NCBI RefSeq assembly: GCF_014854695.1
Contig: NZ_CP027560.1
Coordinates: 1 to 64,000, forward strand
Direction: 5' to 3'
Source of the DNA: Rhodococcus rhodochrous
GTDB taxonomy: Bacteria; Actinomycetota; Actinomycetes; Mycobacteriales; Mycobacteriaceae
DNA: 64,000 nt
Of this stretch, positions 8,350 through 15,070 are shown in pieces (the first letter of the stretch is position 1; each line of letters opens with the position of its first letter). Under the pieces are notes generated by a model, which was not told the DNA's origin, ran no database searches, and saw only the letters and a list, made by a program, of their open reading frames with translations. The translations under genes were made by a program, and so were the position numbers.

Positions 8350-8547
8350 TGCTGGGCCCTGGTGGGGCCCTGCTCTGGGATGTCCTGGGGTATCTCATGC
8401 CCCATACATTACCTTATGGGTCCATACTGGCAACAGTGCAGGTCACAGGGCCCCTGGGGGCCCAGTAGGGCCCTGGGCCCTGGGGTGTCTGCAGGGCCCC
8501 AGTAGGGCCCTCTAGGGGCCCCTGTGGGGCCCCAGAAACAGGGCCCT
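8350..8547. repeat. GGGCCC-dense tract in the divergent control region
   Basis: About eleven GGGCCC palindromes occur in roughly 200 bp, many in units such as CAGTAGGGCCC and CAGGGCCCC, with none of the codon structure of the flanking genes. The tract lies between and around the divergent promoters and upstream of the rightward promoter. No gene is seen here; protein binding, DNA structure or a replication/packaging role are all possible. Confidence 0.6.
8406..8433 (-). promoter_or_regulatory. candidate leftward early promoter with operator
   Basis: On the minus strand TTGCCA (8433-8428), 16-nt spacer, TAATGT (8411-8406). The spacer contains the palindrome TATGGGTCCATA (8415-8426), so a repressor there would block RNA polymerase. 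The adjacent TGTATGGGGCATG is a further operator-like half-site. Would serve the operon starting at 8295. Confidence 0.45.
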
Positions 8548-8557
8548 ACCTGCAGGG

Positions 8558-8586
8558 TTGCACTGTATGCCCCCATACTGTAGATT
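8558..8586 (+). promoter_or_regulatory. candidate rightward early promoter with operator
   Basis: TTGCAC (8558-8563), 17-nt spacer, TAGATT (8581-8586). The spacer holds the perfect palindrome GTATGCCCCCATAC (8565-8578), matching the design of the divergent leftward promoter. It would drive the small-gene operon beginning at 8740. Confidence 0.5.
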
Positions 8587-8621
8587 ACTCATCAGTGAAG
8601 GTGAGAGCTTCACAGAGAGGG

Positions 8622-8700
8622 GCTGGAAACCCCCGCGCGGCGCGCGGCAGGTCCTTCCCCGCGCGATCCTTGAGAACTCCACAGTGTGCTTGCTTGTGTG
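8622..8700 (+). promoter_or_regulatory. structured leader with rRNA-leader-like antitermination motif
   Basis: Downstream of the rightward promoter come a GGGG-loop-CCCC hairpin and a GCGCGG/CCGCGC stem, then TTGAGAACTCCACAGTGTG (8670-8688). This strongly resembles the TTTGAGAACTCAACAGTGTG segment in front of actinobacterial 16S rRNA genes, which belongs to the boxA-type antitermination leader. The phage may recruit host Nus factors to read through downstream hairpins. Resemblance is from memory of rrn leaders; function is inference. Confidence 0.5.
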
Positions 8701-9067
8701 CCCTACTGGGGCCACCCCCGACCATTTCGGAGGTACCCCATGTTCGCTGTTGCCCAGGCCGTCTTCACCATGTCGATGCTCGCGCGTCTGTTCGAGGCGC
8801 AGTGCGTGCTCGCCATGCTCAACGACACCGAGCCAACAATCGCCGAGCTGCCCGAACCCATTCGGGAGCTCATCATGGACGAGCACAACGACGAGGTCTC
8901 CGACCTCTGGTTCGCCACTCGGCGCCGCGTCTCCAACGCGGCGAAGTACGAGGTCGAGCACATCGACGACTGGAACTTCAAGGCCACGCTCGTCGGCTTC
9001 GATCTCTAACCTCTAGCTAGACACCCACACATCACATCCCAGGGGTGGCCCCTGTAGGGCACACAAG
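8693..9067. repeat. matched inverted-repeat pair 1 enclosing a small gene
   Basis: Arm 8693-8718 and arm 9042-9067 are reverse complements over 26 nt with one mismatch (CTTGTGTGCCCTAC(T/A)GGGG core). They enclose the gene 8740-9009, one arm in its 5' leader and one just after its stop. In RNA the single mismatch would be U-U. Confidence 0.75.
8740..9009 (+). CDS. small acidic ORFan, first of the rightward operon
   Basis: 89 aa, function unknown. ATG at 8740 chosen because CGGAGG lies 7 nt upstream; a longer in-frame start would read through the inverted-repeat leader. Helical, acidic (ELPEPIRELIMDEHNDEVSD). Followed by a TAGACAC motif at 9018 and by the second arm of repeat pair 1. Confidence 0.6.
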   Translation: MFAVAQAVFTMSMLARLFEAQCVLAMLNDTEPTIAELPEPIRELIMDEHNDEVSDLWFATRRRVSNAAKYEVEHIDDWNFKATLVGFDL

Positions 9068-9074
9068 CGCGTGT

Positions 9075-9367
9075 TGTGAACGGCCTTCTGGGGCCACCGG
9101 GCACTTCCAAGGAGGTTCCCCATGGCCATGATCTACGCAGCAGACGAGGTCTACCCCGATCCAGCCGATTACGTCGACGTCGACCCAGTGTGCAACGTCT
9201 GCGACCGCGAGGTCGAGGACGTCAGCGCCGACGGTACGTGCGAAGCGTGCGAGGAGTACTACTCCAAGCCCGACCCGAACGAGGACACCTACACAGGCCC
9301 CACGTTCCCCGAGTACGAGGACTAGACCCACCATCCCGGCCCCGGTGGCCCCTGATGGCTGTTCACA
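9075..9367. repeat. matched inverted-repeat pair 2 enclosing a small gene
   Basis: Arm 9075-9101 (TGTGAACGGCC...CCACCGGG) and arm 9341-9367 are reverse complements at 24 of 27 positions. They enclose 9122-9325. The three differences are at the same motif positions as in pair 3, and would give U-U mismatches or a G-U wobble in RNA. Confidence 0.75.
9122..9325 (+). CDS. small acidic protein with paired CxxC motifs
   Basis: 67 aa. CNVC and CEAC (15 residues apart) form a probable zinc ribbon; the rest is strongly acidic (EEYYSKPDPNEDTYTG). ATG with AAGGAGG 6 nt upstream. A DNA-mimic or regulator role would suit the charge but is speculation. Confidence 0.65.
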   Translation: MAMIYAADEVYPDPADYVDVDPVCNVCDREVEDVSADGTCEACEEYYSKPDPNEDTYTGPTFPEYED

Positions 9368-9763
9368 GCGCGAGTGAGTGCCGTTCTGGCCCGCCGCCCA
9401 ACCCAATCGGGAGGCATCATGCCAATTCACGCACCGCAGATGTTCCAGTTCGTGACCACGCAATCGGCTCTGGCCGCCGCGCTGTCCGGGATCCTGCACG
9501 ACGGCGACGTCGTGTACGCCACCGGGGAGCAGGCCGTCGGGGTCGTGCGGGACAACATCGTGTACGCGCTGACCGAGACGGCCGGCCGCTGCTTCCATCT
9601 GGCAGTGGGGCCGGCCTGGTCGGACTACGCGGATTCGATCGAGGTGGCCGACCAGTTCGTCCAGCGTGACGGTCTGGTGTTCCGACCCAACATTGAGCGC
9701 ATCGCCGAGCCGCTGCGCTAGACCACCACCATCGCGGCGGGCCTGATCGGTACTCACTTGCGC
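9368..9763. repeat. matched inverted-repeat pair 3 enclosing a small gene
   Basis: Arm 9368-9397 (GCGCGAGTGAGTGCCG...) and arm 9734-9763 are reverse complements at 26 of 30 positions and enclose 9419-9721. Pair 3 is a diverged relative of pair 2 but each gene's own two arms match best. Confidence 0.75.
9419..9721 (+). CDS. small ORFan
   Basis: 100 aa, function unknown. ATG at 9419 with GGGAGG 6 nt upstream, preferred over an upstream in-frame start inside the repeat. Mixed alpha/beta, soluble (ILHDGDVVYATGEQAVGVVR; DQFVQRDGLVFRPN). Confidence 0.6.
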   Translation: MPIHAPQMFQFVTTQSALAAALSGILHDGDVVYATGEQAVGVVRDNIVYALTETAGRCFHLAVGPAWSDYADSIEVADQFVQRDGLVFRPNIERIAEPLR

Positions 9764-9825
9764 TACGCACAGCCACCCCGCGGCCGCGACGGTCGTGGGG
9801 TCCACTCGAGGAGAGGAGCGCACCG

Positions 9826-10188
9826 ATGGGTGTGCAGGCAGTGAAGATCGACACCGAGGGCGTCGCGACGGTCGTGGACCTGGGCGAGAACACGCTCAAG
9901 GGCTTCTACGAGCACATCGGGTGCCAGTGGGTCGACGTCGTGCGACTCGACCCAGCCAAGGGGTTCGATATGTGGATCGACGACGAGGGCGCGGTGCTCG
10001 CGGAGCCAGTGCTCAACGTCGTGGCCACCGGGATCGCTCGGCAGCACGGGTTCGACTGGCAGCCGTACTTCGGGACGGTGGTGTTCGCCGCGTCGAACGA
10101 CGAGGGCGACACAATCGACCTTCCCGAGGAGGATCGTGAGCGGTTGCTGGCGATCTCGAAGCGGTGGCAGGAGGCTCCGGCCCGATGA
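9826..10188 (+). CDS. ORFan
   Basis: 120 aa, function unknown. ATG with GAGGAGAGGAG upstream. Acidic, with KGFYEHIGCQWVDVVRLDPA early on; this is reminiscent of the DUF3846-type small phage proteins (short domain with a G-x-Y/W-x-V-x-L-x pattern), low confidence. Couples to the next gene through ATGA. Confidence 0.6.
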   Translation: MGVQAVKIDTEGVATVVDLGENTLKGFYEHIGCQWVDVVRLDPAKGFDMWIDDEGAVLAEPVLNVVATGIARQHGFDWQPYFGTVVFAASNDEGDTIDLPEEDRERLLAISKRWQEAPAR

Positions 10189-10349
10189 GCTGGCTCGAGG
10201 AGTTGCGGGTGGACTATTCGGACTACGGTTCGGAGGAGTTCCAGCGCCGCGAGTGCGAGTGTGCGGACTGTCGGTCGCAGGGTGCGTTCTCGTACGCCCG
10301 TGGCTATGTGCCGGATGACTGCATCTACAAGCGTCGATCGAGGGTGTGA
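10185..10349 (+). CDS. 54-residue Cys-containing ORFan
   Basis: 54 aa; CECADC could bind a metal. ATG in an ATGA overlap with the previous stop, and AGGAGG 11 nt upstream. Function unknown; last gene before the internal promoter. Confidence 0.55.
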   Translation: MSWLEELRVDYSDYGSEEFQRRECECADCRSQGAFSYARGYVPDDCIYKRRSRV

Positions 10350-10454
10350 GTCCGGGTTGGTTGCGTGTGATCACCAGTCGCTTTCGGGCGCCTGGTGGTC
10401 CGCGCGCTTCCTATCCGGGGAGTGTTTGCAATACGAGGTTTGACCTGCATTAAC

Positions 10455-10493
10455 TTGTGTATTCCCCCATGGTTGATAATATGGGTGCATACA
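10455..10493 (+). promoter_or_regulatory. second rightward promoter with 13-bp operator arms
   Basis: TTGTGT (10455-10460), 16-nt spacer, TAATAT (10477-10482). The -10 lies between the arms TGTATTCCCCCAT (10458-10470) and ATGGGTGCATACA (10481-10493), inverted at 11 of 13 positions. The half-site is the same TGTATG(N)CCCCAT seen at 8564-8576, implying one shared regulator. Confidence 0.6.
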
Positions 10494-10530
10494 AAACAGT
10501 GAGCCCCAGCAACAGGAAAGGACCGGACAC

Positions 10531-10905
10531 ATGACCGAGACGTCTACCATCCAGCCGGACACCGAACAGTCGGTGATCGGCCCACACGGCGAGCCAATCG
10601 CCTACAACACCCTCGCCAAGTGGGAGCCCGAACGCGGCCACTACATCGAAGAGACCGTGCAGGTCTACCTGCGCCTGTCCGCCGACGGCACCCGCTGGGT
10701 CGTCGACGGCGCGAGCATCGACGGCTACAGCCTCGACTCCGTACTCGACCACCCCCGCAACAGCGAATGCCCGTGCGACCAGCGGCAGGACTGCGCCACC
10801 GCCCGCCACCGCGCCGAAAGCGTGGACCTGCCCGACGGAGAGGGCCTGATGCGGATGCTCGCCGAAGCCCTCGGCTACGAGGTCGCCAAGAAGGAAACCC
10901 ACTGA
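10531..10905 (+). CDS. ORFan with Cys cluster
   Basis: 124 aa, function unknown. The middle NSECPCDQRQDCATARHRA holds three Cys and one His that could bind a metal. ATG with AAAGGA upstream (GGAAAGGACCGGACAC). First gene after the internal promoter at 10455. Confidence 0.6.
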   Translation: MTETSTIQPDTEQSVIGPHGEPIAYNTLAKWEPERGHYIEETVQVYLRLSADGTRWVVDGASIDGYSLDSVLDHPRNSECPCDQRQDCATARHRAESVDLPDGEGLMRMLAEALGYEVAKKETH

Positions 10906-11057
10906 TGGACACCCTGACCTACTACCGCGACCTCACGGCCTGGCACTACCGCAAGGCCAAGCGCAAGGCCCGCTTCCGCCTCGAAATGCGGACCATGGCC
11001 CTGCTGAACTGGGCGCAGCGCCGCTGGCCGTCGCTCGCCGAAGACGAGCAGCAGTGA
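10905..11057 (+). CDS. 50-residue basic ORFan
   Basis: 50 aa. Starts at ATG within TGATG, coupled to the previous gene. Strongly basic helix (YRKAKRKARFRLEMR) followed by LLNWAQRRWPSLAE. Possibly nucleic-acid or membrane-surface binding. Confidence 0.5.
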   Translation: MDTLTYYRDLTAWHYRKAKRKARFRLEMRTMALLNWAQRRWPSLAEDEQQ

Positions 11058-11302
11058 ACATCCACCCGAACGCGACCGGCACCGTCGTCACCAACCGTCC
11101 TCTGGCCTGCGGGCCGGAGGACGGCGGGACCGGGCACCGCGTGGAACTGGCCCTGCCCAACGGCGGGCACGTCGACCTCGTCGTGTCCATCGCCCCCGAC
11201 TCCGGGGCAGTGCTCGTCGACATCGCACACGACGAGCACGTCGGACAGCTCGACATCGCCGTCAACGACGACAACGTCTTCCACCAGCCTGCGAGCTGGT
11301 GA
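11054..11302 (+). CDS. ORFan
   Basis: 82 aa, function unknown, GTG start in a GTGA overlap. Beta-rich (GHVDLVVSIAPDSGAVLVDI). No motif recognised. Confidence 0.5.
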   Translation: MNIHPNATGTVVTNRPLACGPEDGGTGHRVELALPNGGHVDLVVSIAPDSGAVLVDIAHDEHVGQLDIAVNDDNVFHQPASW

Positions 11303-11385
11303 GGGTGCGTCGTCCCCGAGACCCCGACCTCGGGGGCGCGCGCACTCCCACCAACGGAGCATCCCAACCCGAAAGGACACCCACC

Positions 11386-11742
11386 ATGGCACGACCCGAA
11401 ACGGTCGCCGACCTGCCCAAGAACCTGCGCCAGGGGCCACTGGCCGTCAACGTGGAGCTGCTCGAGTTCCAGGACGAACCCGACATGATCGTCGCCTGGG
11501 GCCAGCTGATGGCCGCAGCAAAAGCCGCCGGGTACAGCGTCGACGCCGGCCGGATCCACAACCCCCCGAGCGAGGAACGACTCGTCGAACTGCTCGGCTA
11601 CCAGCAGAAGGTCTGGGACGAGGCCAAGGCCGAGTTCGAGGCCGCGCTCAAGGGCGCACCCGAGCCGAAGTACAAGTGGAACCTCCAGCAGTGGTGCCGC
11701 GAGGAAGGCCTCGCCTACCCGTACGACGAGGTCACGGCCTGA
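11386..11742 (+). CDS. ORFan
   Basis: 118 aa, function unknown. ATG with GAAAGGACACCCACC upstream. Helical; Trp-rich C-terminus (YKWNLQQWCREEGLAY). Overlaps the next start by one base (TGATG). Confidence 0.6.
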   Translation: MARPETVADLPKNLRQGPLAVNVELLEFQDEPDMIVAWGQLMAAAKAAGYSVDAGRIHNPPSEERLVELLGYQQKVWDEAKAEFEAALKGAPEPKYKWNLQQWCREEGLAYPYDEVTA

Positions 11743-12089
11743 TGGCCAAAGCGTTGCGCGGTGACCTGATCGCCGTGACCCGCCGCACCACCGGGGACGT
11801 GCAGGTCGGAGTGATCACCAACATCACCCGAGACGGAATCGCCCGCAAGTGGTGCCCCATCGGCTCCACCGCCCCGATCGACCTCAACCCGCGCCTCGAG
11901 ACCTGGAAGATCATCGAGGCCGCGCAAGTCCGCGTCGAAGGCGTCATCGCCATGGTCCGCGCCCACCACTGGCCCGGACACCCCGAGCAGATCATGCCGT
12001 TCGCATCCGAACAGGACCTCAAGGACGCGCTCGTACCCCACCTCAACCGGCACCTCGAAGGCGTGCCGGTCGTCAATCAGCTCGCCTGA
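11742..12089 (+). CDS. ORFan
   Basis: 115 aa, function unknown. N-terminal half is beta-rich (LIAVTRRTTGDVQVGVITNI), like a small barrel; C-terminal half helical. TGATG coupling to the upstream gene. Confidence 0.55.
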   Translation: MAKALRGDLIAVTRRTTGDVQVGVITNITRDGIARKWCPIGSTAPIDLNPRLETWKIIEAAQVRVEGVIAMVRAHHWPGHPEQIMPFASEQDLKDALVPHLNRHLEGVPVVNQLA

Positions 12090-12108
12090 CCCGAGAGGAA
12101 GACACCTC

Positions 12109-12519
12109 ATGCGCAAGACCATCCTCGCCGTGCTCGCCGCGACCACGCTGGCCGTGACCGGCTGCACCGCGACCGCCACGGCCCCCGCCCCGACCACCGT
12201 CGAGACACCGACGTCGACGAGCGTGCCGACCGCAGTGCGCGCGGCCGCACCCACCACCACCGCCGCGGTCTACAAGCCCGGAGAGCTGCGCCCCCAGGAC
12301 CGGGCGTTCCTCGCCAACCTCAACGACTGGTGGCGCACCGCCGACAACGCCACCGCCATCGAAGGCGGAGAGAGCGTGTGCCTGCGCTTCAACCGCGGCG
12401 ACGACAAGCTCGACATCCTGCGCGACATGATCGAGATCGCGGGCAGCGAGAACGGCATCAACCTCATGCACGCTGCGGTGTCGGCCTATTGTCCGCAGTT
12501 CCTCACCGGCGTGAAGTAG
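12109..12519 (+). CDS. DUF732-like secreted lipoprotein
   Basis: 136 aa. Lipoprotein signal MRKTILAVLAATTLAVTGCT with lipobox AVTGC, a Thr/Ala/Pro linker, then a helical domain with FLANLNDW, GGESVCLRF and AAVSAYCPQF. The conserved Cys pair and YCP end match DUF732, a small secreted mycobacterial-type family of unknown function. An envelope-exposed phage lipoprotein made early could act in superinfection exclusion; that is inference. ATG with GAGAGGAAG upstream. Confidence 0.7.
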   Translation: MRKTILAVLAATTLAVTGCTATATAPAPTTVETPTSTSVPTAVRAAAPTTTAAVYKPGELRPQDRAFLANLNDWWRTADNATAIEGGESVCLRFNRGDDKLDILRDMIEIAGSENGINLMHAAVSAYCPQFLTGVK

Positions 12520-12623
12520 CCGTGCAACGCATCCGCGACCGGGTGCCGGCCGAGCCACCCGCTCGGCCGGCACCACCCCGGGCATACTGGGCCACCGTCG
12601 CCCGCTACGAACAGGAGAACACC

Positions 12624-12884
12624 GTGACCGACACCCTCGACCTCACCGACTCGCCCTACGGCCTCGCAGGGCTTCTCGCCACGGCCCGCGACGCCAAGCT
12701 GCGCCTGACCATCACCACCACCGACCGCATCACCAGCATCGGAACGCCCGTCCAGGTCCACGGCGGCGAGGGAGGGCTCGTAACCCTCACCGAGGGCGAC
12801 GAGGTGTGGTTCGTGCCGCTCGCACACATCACCAACATCGCCCCGAACCCCGCAGAGGTCCCCGTCACCGTCCACACTCTCTGA
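12624..12884 (+). CDS. small ORFan
   Basis: 86 aa, function unknown. GTG at 12624 chosen because GAACAGGAGAACACC precedes it, a copy of the start-associated sequence; a GTG at 12522 would give 120 aa but has no ribosome-binding site. Beta-rich, similar in layout to 12887-13141 and 13138-13401 neighbours. Confidence 0.55.
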   Translation: MTDTLDLTDSPYGLAGLLATARDAKLRLTITTTDRITSIGTPVQVHGGEGGLVTLTEGDEVWFVPLAHITNIAPNPAEVPVTVHTL

Positions 12885-12886
12885 CC

Positions 12887-13141
12887 ATGGACGACTCCCG
12901 CGAACCGCAGCTGTTCGAGCACACCAAGGGCCTCGGCGCACTGCAGCTCGTCGACACCGAGGATGGGCCCCGTGTCCGTTTCAGCCTCGACAACGGCAGC
13001 TACCGCGACTACACGATCGACGACGCCCGCAAGCTCGCGGCCGCCGTCCGCGCCGCCTCGGACGCAGCCGAAGCCGCCATCGCCAACGGCGAGAACCCCG
13101 CCAACATCCGCATCCGCTTCACCGGAATAGGAACACCATGA
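12887..13141 (+). CDS. small ORFan
   Basis: 84 aa, function unknown. ATG two bases after the upstream stop. Central segment VRFSLDNGSYRDYTIDDARK followed by an Ala-rich helix. ATGA overlap with the next gene. Confidence 0.55.
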   Translation: MDDSREPQLFEHTKGLGALQLVDTEDGPRVRFSLDNGSYRDYTIDDARKLAAAVRAASDAAEAAIANGENPANIRIRFTGIGTP

Positions 13142-13401
13142 CCGACACCGCCGCGCCGCAGACTCCCGCCGACGTGTTCACCCGCGTGCTCACCGAGAAC
13201 ATCGGCCGCAACGTCACCATCCACAACGGCCTCGAGCAGGGTCGGTACACCCACGGCAAGATCGTCGCCGTCGAAGCCGGAGTGCTCACCCTCGGCGAAT
13301 CGTTCCCCGGAATGCTCCCCGGCGAGAAGGCCAAGGAGTGGCAGTCCTACCACCGCATCGACAGCCTCACGTACGTCAGCCCCAGCAGCCTCGACCTCTG
13401 A
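13138..13401 (+). CDS. small ORFan, last of the rightward operon
   Basis: 87 aa, function unknown. Beta-rich with GRNVTIHNGLEQGRYTHGK and IVAVEAGVLTLGES, resembling small Sm-like or SH3-like barrels in pattern only. Followed 11 nt later by a strong intrinsic terminator. Confidence 0.55.
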   Translation: MTDTAAPQTPADVFTRVLTENIGRNVTIHNGLEQGRYTHGKIVAVEAGVLTLGESFPGMLPGEKAKEWQSYHRIDSLTYVSPSSLDL

Positions 13402-13412
13402 CACCGTCGCGC

Positions 13413-13451
13413 AGCCCCCGTCAGCCCCTCACCGGGCAGGCGGGGGCTTTT
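13413..13451 (+). terminator. intrinsic terminator of the rightward operon
   Basis: Stem AGCCCCCG / CGGGGGCT around a 20-nt loop followed by TTTT. Placed directly after the last rightward gene. Confidence 0.8.
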
Positions 13452-13452
13452 G

Positions 13453-13617
13453 TCATGCCTGGGGACCCGACCGCCGCCGCTCCAGCTCCGCACGAGCAGC
13501 CGCAACAAGCCGCTCCTGATGCTCCGCAGACATCGAATCTGCACGCTCGATCACCAGCTCGTCGAGCAGCCACGCCAGGTCCTCCGTCGACCACGAAGGG
13601 AACCGCAGATCGTCCAT
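13453..13617 (-). CDS. possible 54-residue leftward gene
   Basis: 54 aa, ATG at 13617: MDDLRFPSWSTEDLAWLLDE..., helical and with ordinary codon choice for this genome. No good Shine-Dalgarno precedes it, so confidence is modest. It would be the distal end of the leftward operon or a stand-alone gene. Confidence 0.4.
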   Translation of the reverse strand: MDDLRFPSWSTEDLAWLLDELVIERADSMSAEHQERLVAAARAELERRRSGPQA

Positions 13618-14016
13618 AACTGATTCAAGCACGCCCCCGCGACAAGAGGCGCCCGGAAAAGAGGGCTGTACGCGACGCAGACGCCCGATCGGTGCCCTCC
13701 GCAGGGGTGAGGTTGCCCGGCGTCACGCGCGCACGCCTACGCGCGGGAGAGCGGTCGACCGGTCGGCGCTTCCTGCTCTGCCGGTGTGTGGCTGCTGCTG
13801 CTGCGGGGTGTGAGGGGTGGTGGGCCGGGTGCGGGTGGTGGGGTGTGCGGTGGGTGGCCGTGCTGCTGCCGAGGGGGGGACGGGTCGGGGGTCTGCCCGG
13901 TGTGGGGAGGTCTCGGTCTGGGGGTGGTTGCGCGTGTGCGTGCGTGTGCGCGCGGTACGAAACGTAACTCCCCCTCTTTAGTGAGTAGCTACGGATCTGG
14001 TGGTAGGGACTGGTAG
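13618..14016. other. non-coding GT-skewed spacer
   Basis: About 400 bp without a credible gene between convergent operons. The + strand is strongly G/T rich (runs such as GGGGTGTGCGGTGGGTGG) and ends in a GTGTGCGTGCGTGTGCGCGCG alternation. The only sizeable ORF (13692-13967, +) has composition unlike real proteins here. Possibly transcription-end or replication-related DNA; nothing more can be supported. Confidence 0.4.
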
Positions 14017-14061
14017 GTGGACATCTGGATGTCCACTGGTCGGTGCCGAAATGTCCACTGG
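14017..14061. promoter_or_regulatory. 20-bp palindrome and repeated TGTCCACTGGTC
   Basis: GTGGACATCTGGATGTCCAC (14017-14036) is a perfect 9+2+9 palindrome. Its right half and a second copy 22 bp on read ATGTCCACTGGTCG. TGTCCACTG also occurs twice in the regulator spacer at 26170 and 26258, suggesting a binding site for the same repressor at the operon's far end. Confidence 0.5.
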
Positions 14062-14068
14062 TCGCGTG

Positions 14069-14386
14069 TCAGGTCCAGGTCTCGGGTGGGAATGTGAGCC
14101 GGTAGGTGTCGGCGCTGTTGCGGCGTCGGCCGATGTGGCCTTTGCGGGTGCATTCGATGTATCCGCGTCGCAGGCCGGTGTCGAGGGCGCGGCGGATGGT
14201 GCGTTCATTGAGGGGGCCGTTCTTGGTGTGCAGGGCCGCGGTGAGTCGGTGGATGCCGGGGTGGGCGTTGGTGCCGTCGGGTTCGGTGTAGGACTCGAGT
14301 TCGAGCAGGACGCGGCGGGTGGAGTCGGACAGCTCGGGGTCTCGGACGACGAGGCGGCGCCAGACGTAGCGGGTGGAGTCGGTCAT
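14069..14386 (-). CDS. winged-helix DNA-binding protein
   Basis: 105 aa. RRVLLELESYTEPDGTNAHP, HRLTAALHTKNGPLNERTIR, RALDTGLRRGYIE and DTYRLTFP read as a winged HTH of the kind at the N-terminus of plasmid or phage replication initiators (recognition helix NERTIRRALDTGL). Alternatively a transcription regulator. Last sure gene of the long leftward operon. ATG at 14386. Confidence 0.6.
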   Translation of the reverse strand: MTDSTRYVWRRLVVRDPELSDSTRRVLLELESYTEPDGTNAHPGIHRLTAALHTKNGPLNERTIRRALDTGLRRGYIECTRKGHIGRRRNSADTYRLTFPPETWT

Positions 14387-14422
14387 GGTCCGAGTGCCTT
14401 TGGAGTTGTGGGGTGGTGCGGT

Positions 14423-14590
14423 TCAGCGGGGGATGCTGTGTCGGCTCATGGGGCAGCGGTTGCCGGCTGTGTCGCGGTGGACGTTGACGTAGCCGCCGGG
14501 TGCGCAGGGCACGGATCGGTGGCAGACGGGGCAAATGGCGTGGCCCGGGACGGTGGGTGTCCCGGGCCGTGCGGTGGTGGGTGCGGTCAT
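14423..14590 (-). CDS. 55-residue zinc-binding-type protein
   Basis: 55 aa with CPVCHRSVPC, VHRD and RCPMSRH: four Cys and several His consistent with a small zinc finger. ATG in an ATGA overlap with the upstream gene. Function unknown. Confidence 0.5.
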   Translation of the reverse strand: MTAPTTARPGTPTVPGHAICPVCHRSVPCAPGGYVNVHRDTAGNRCPMSRHSIPR

Positions 14591-15033
14591 GCGTCGCGGA
14601 TGGCGTCGACAACGGTGGATCCCCAGAGCTGGTCGGCTTCTTCGAGCAGGTCCAGGGGTGCGTTGTCGAGGAGGCGGGCGAGGAAGGTCTTGGGGACGGC
14701 GAGGGTGGGCTGTTTGCCTCGGACGCGGTCGGCGTGGGTCTTCTGGTTGTAGGCGTCGCGGCAGGCCTGGCAGGGCGATTGCATGTTGGAGATGTGCAGG
14801 CGGTAGCCGCGTGGGGTGCCGTGTTCGACGTCGTCGGGCCAGCTGAACAGGACGTCGGGGGGCACGGTGGCGCTGTGGCAGAAGCCGGTGTCGCCGTGGC
14901 CGTCCATGTCGAGGCAGACGGTGATCTGGCCGCGTATGGCGGATAGGACGGTGGCGATGTGTCCGGGCTGGTAGATGCCCCAGGGGGTGTGGACTGGTCG
15001 TGCGAGGGGGACTGTGTTTCCGCGGATGATCAA
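14587..15033 (-). CDS. ORFan with HGTPRGYRLH...CxxC motif
   Basis: 148 aa. The motif HGTPRGYRLH then SPCQACRDAYNQ is a recurrent actinobacterial/phage small-domain signature (HGT.xGYxxH...CxxCR) whose function is not known to me. TTG start at 15033 with GGAG 10 nt upstream; other starts are internal. N-terminal half beta-rich (TVCLDMDGHGDTGFCHS). Confidence 0.5.
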   Translation of the reverse strand: MIIRGNTVPLARPVHTPWGIYQPGHIATVLSAIRGQITVCLDMDGHGDTGFCHSATVPPDVLFSWPDDVEHGTPRGYRLHISNMQSPCQACRDAYNQKTHADRVRGKQPTLAVPKTFLARLLDNAPLDLLEEADQLWGSTVVDAIRDA

Positions 15034-15070
15034 GGTGCTGGGACTCCGGTGTGGCTGCGTGTGGGTGGTT

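Noticed and set aside
8693-9763. Integron-like gene cassettes with attC-type sites
   Set aside because: Arms match across each gene rather than forming one site per cassette; no tyrosine integrase is present and the serine recombinase is far away.
13692-13967. 91-residue ORF in the GT-rich spacer
   Set aside because: Composition (runs of G, W, C, R) is unlike the real proteins here and it has no ribosome-binding site.
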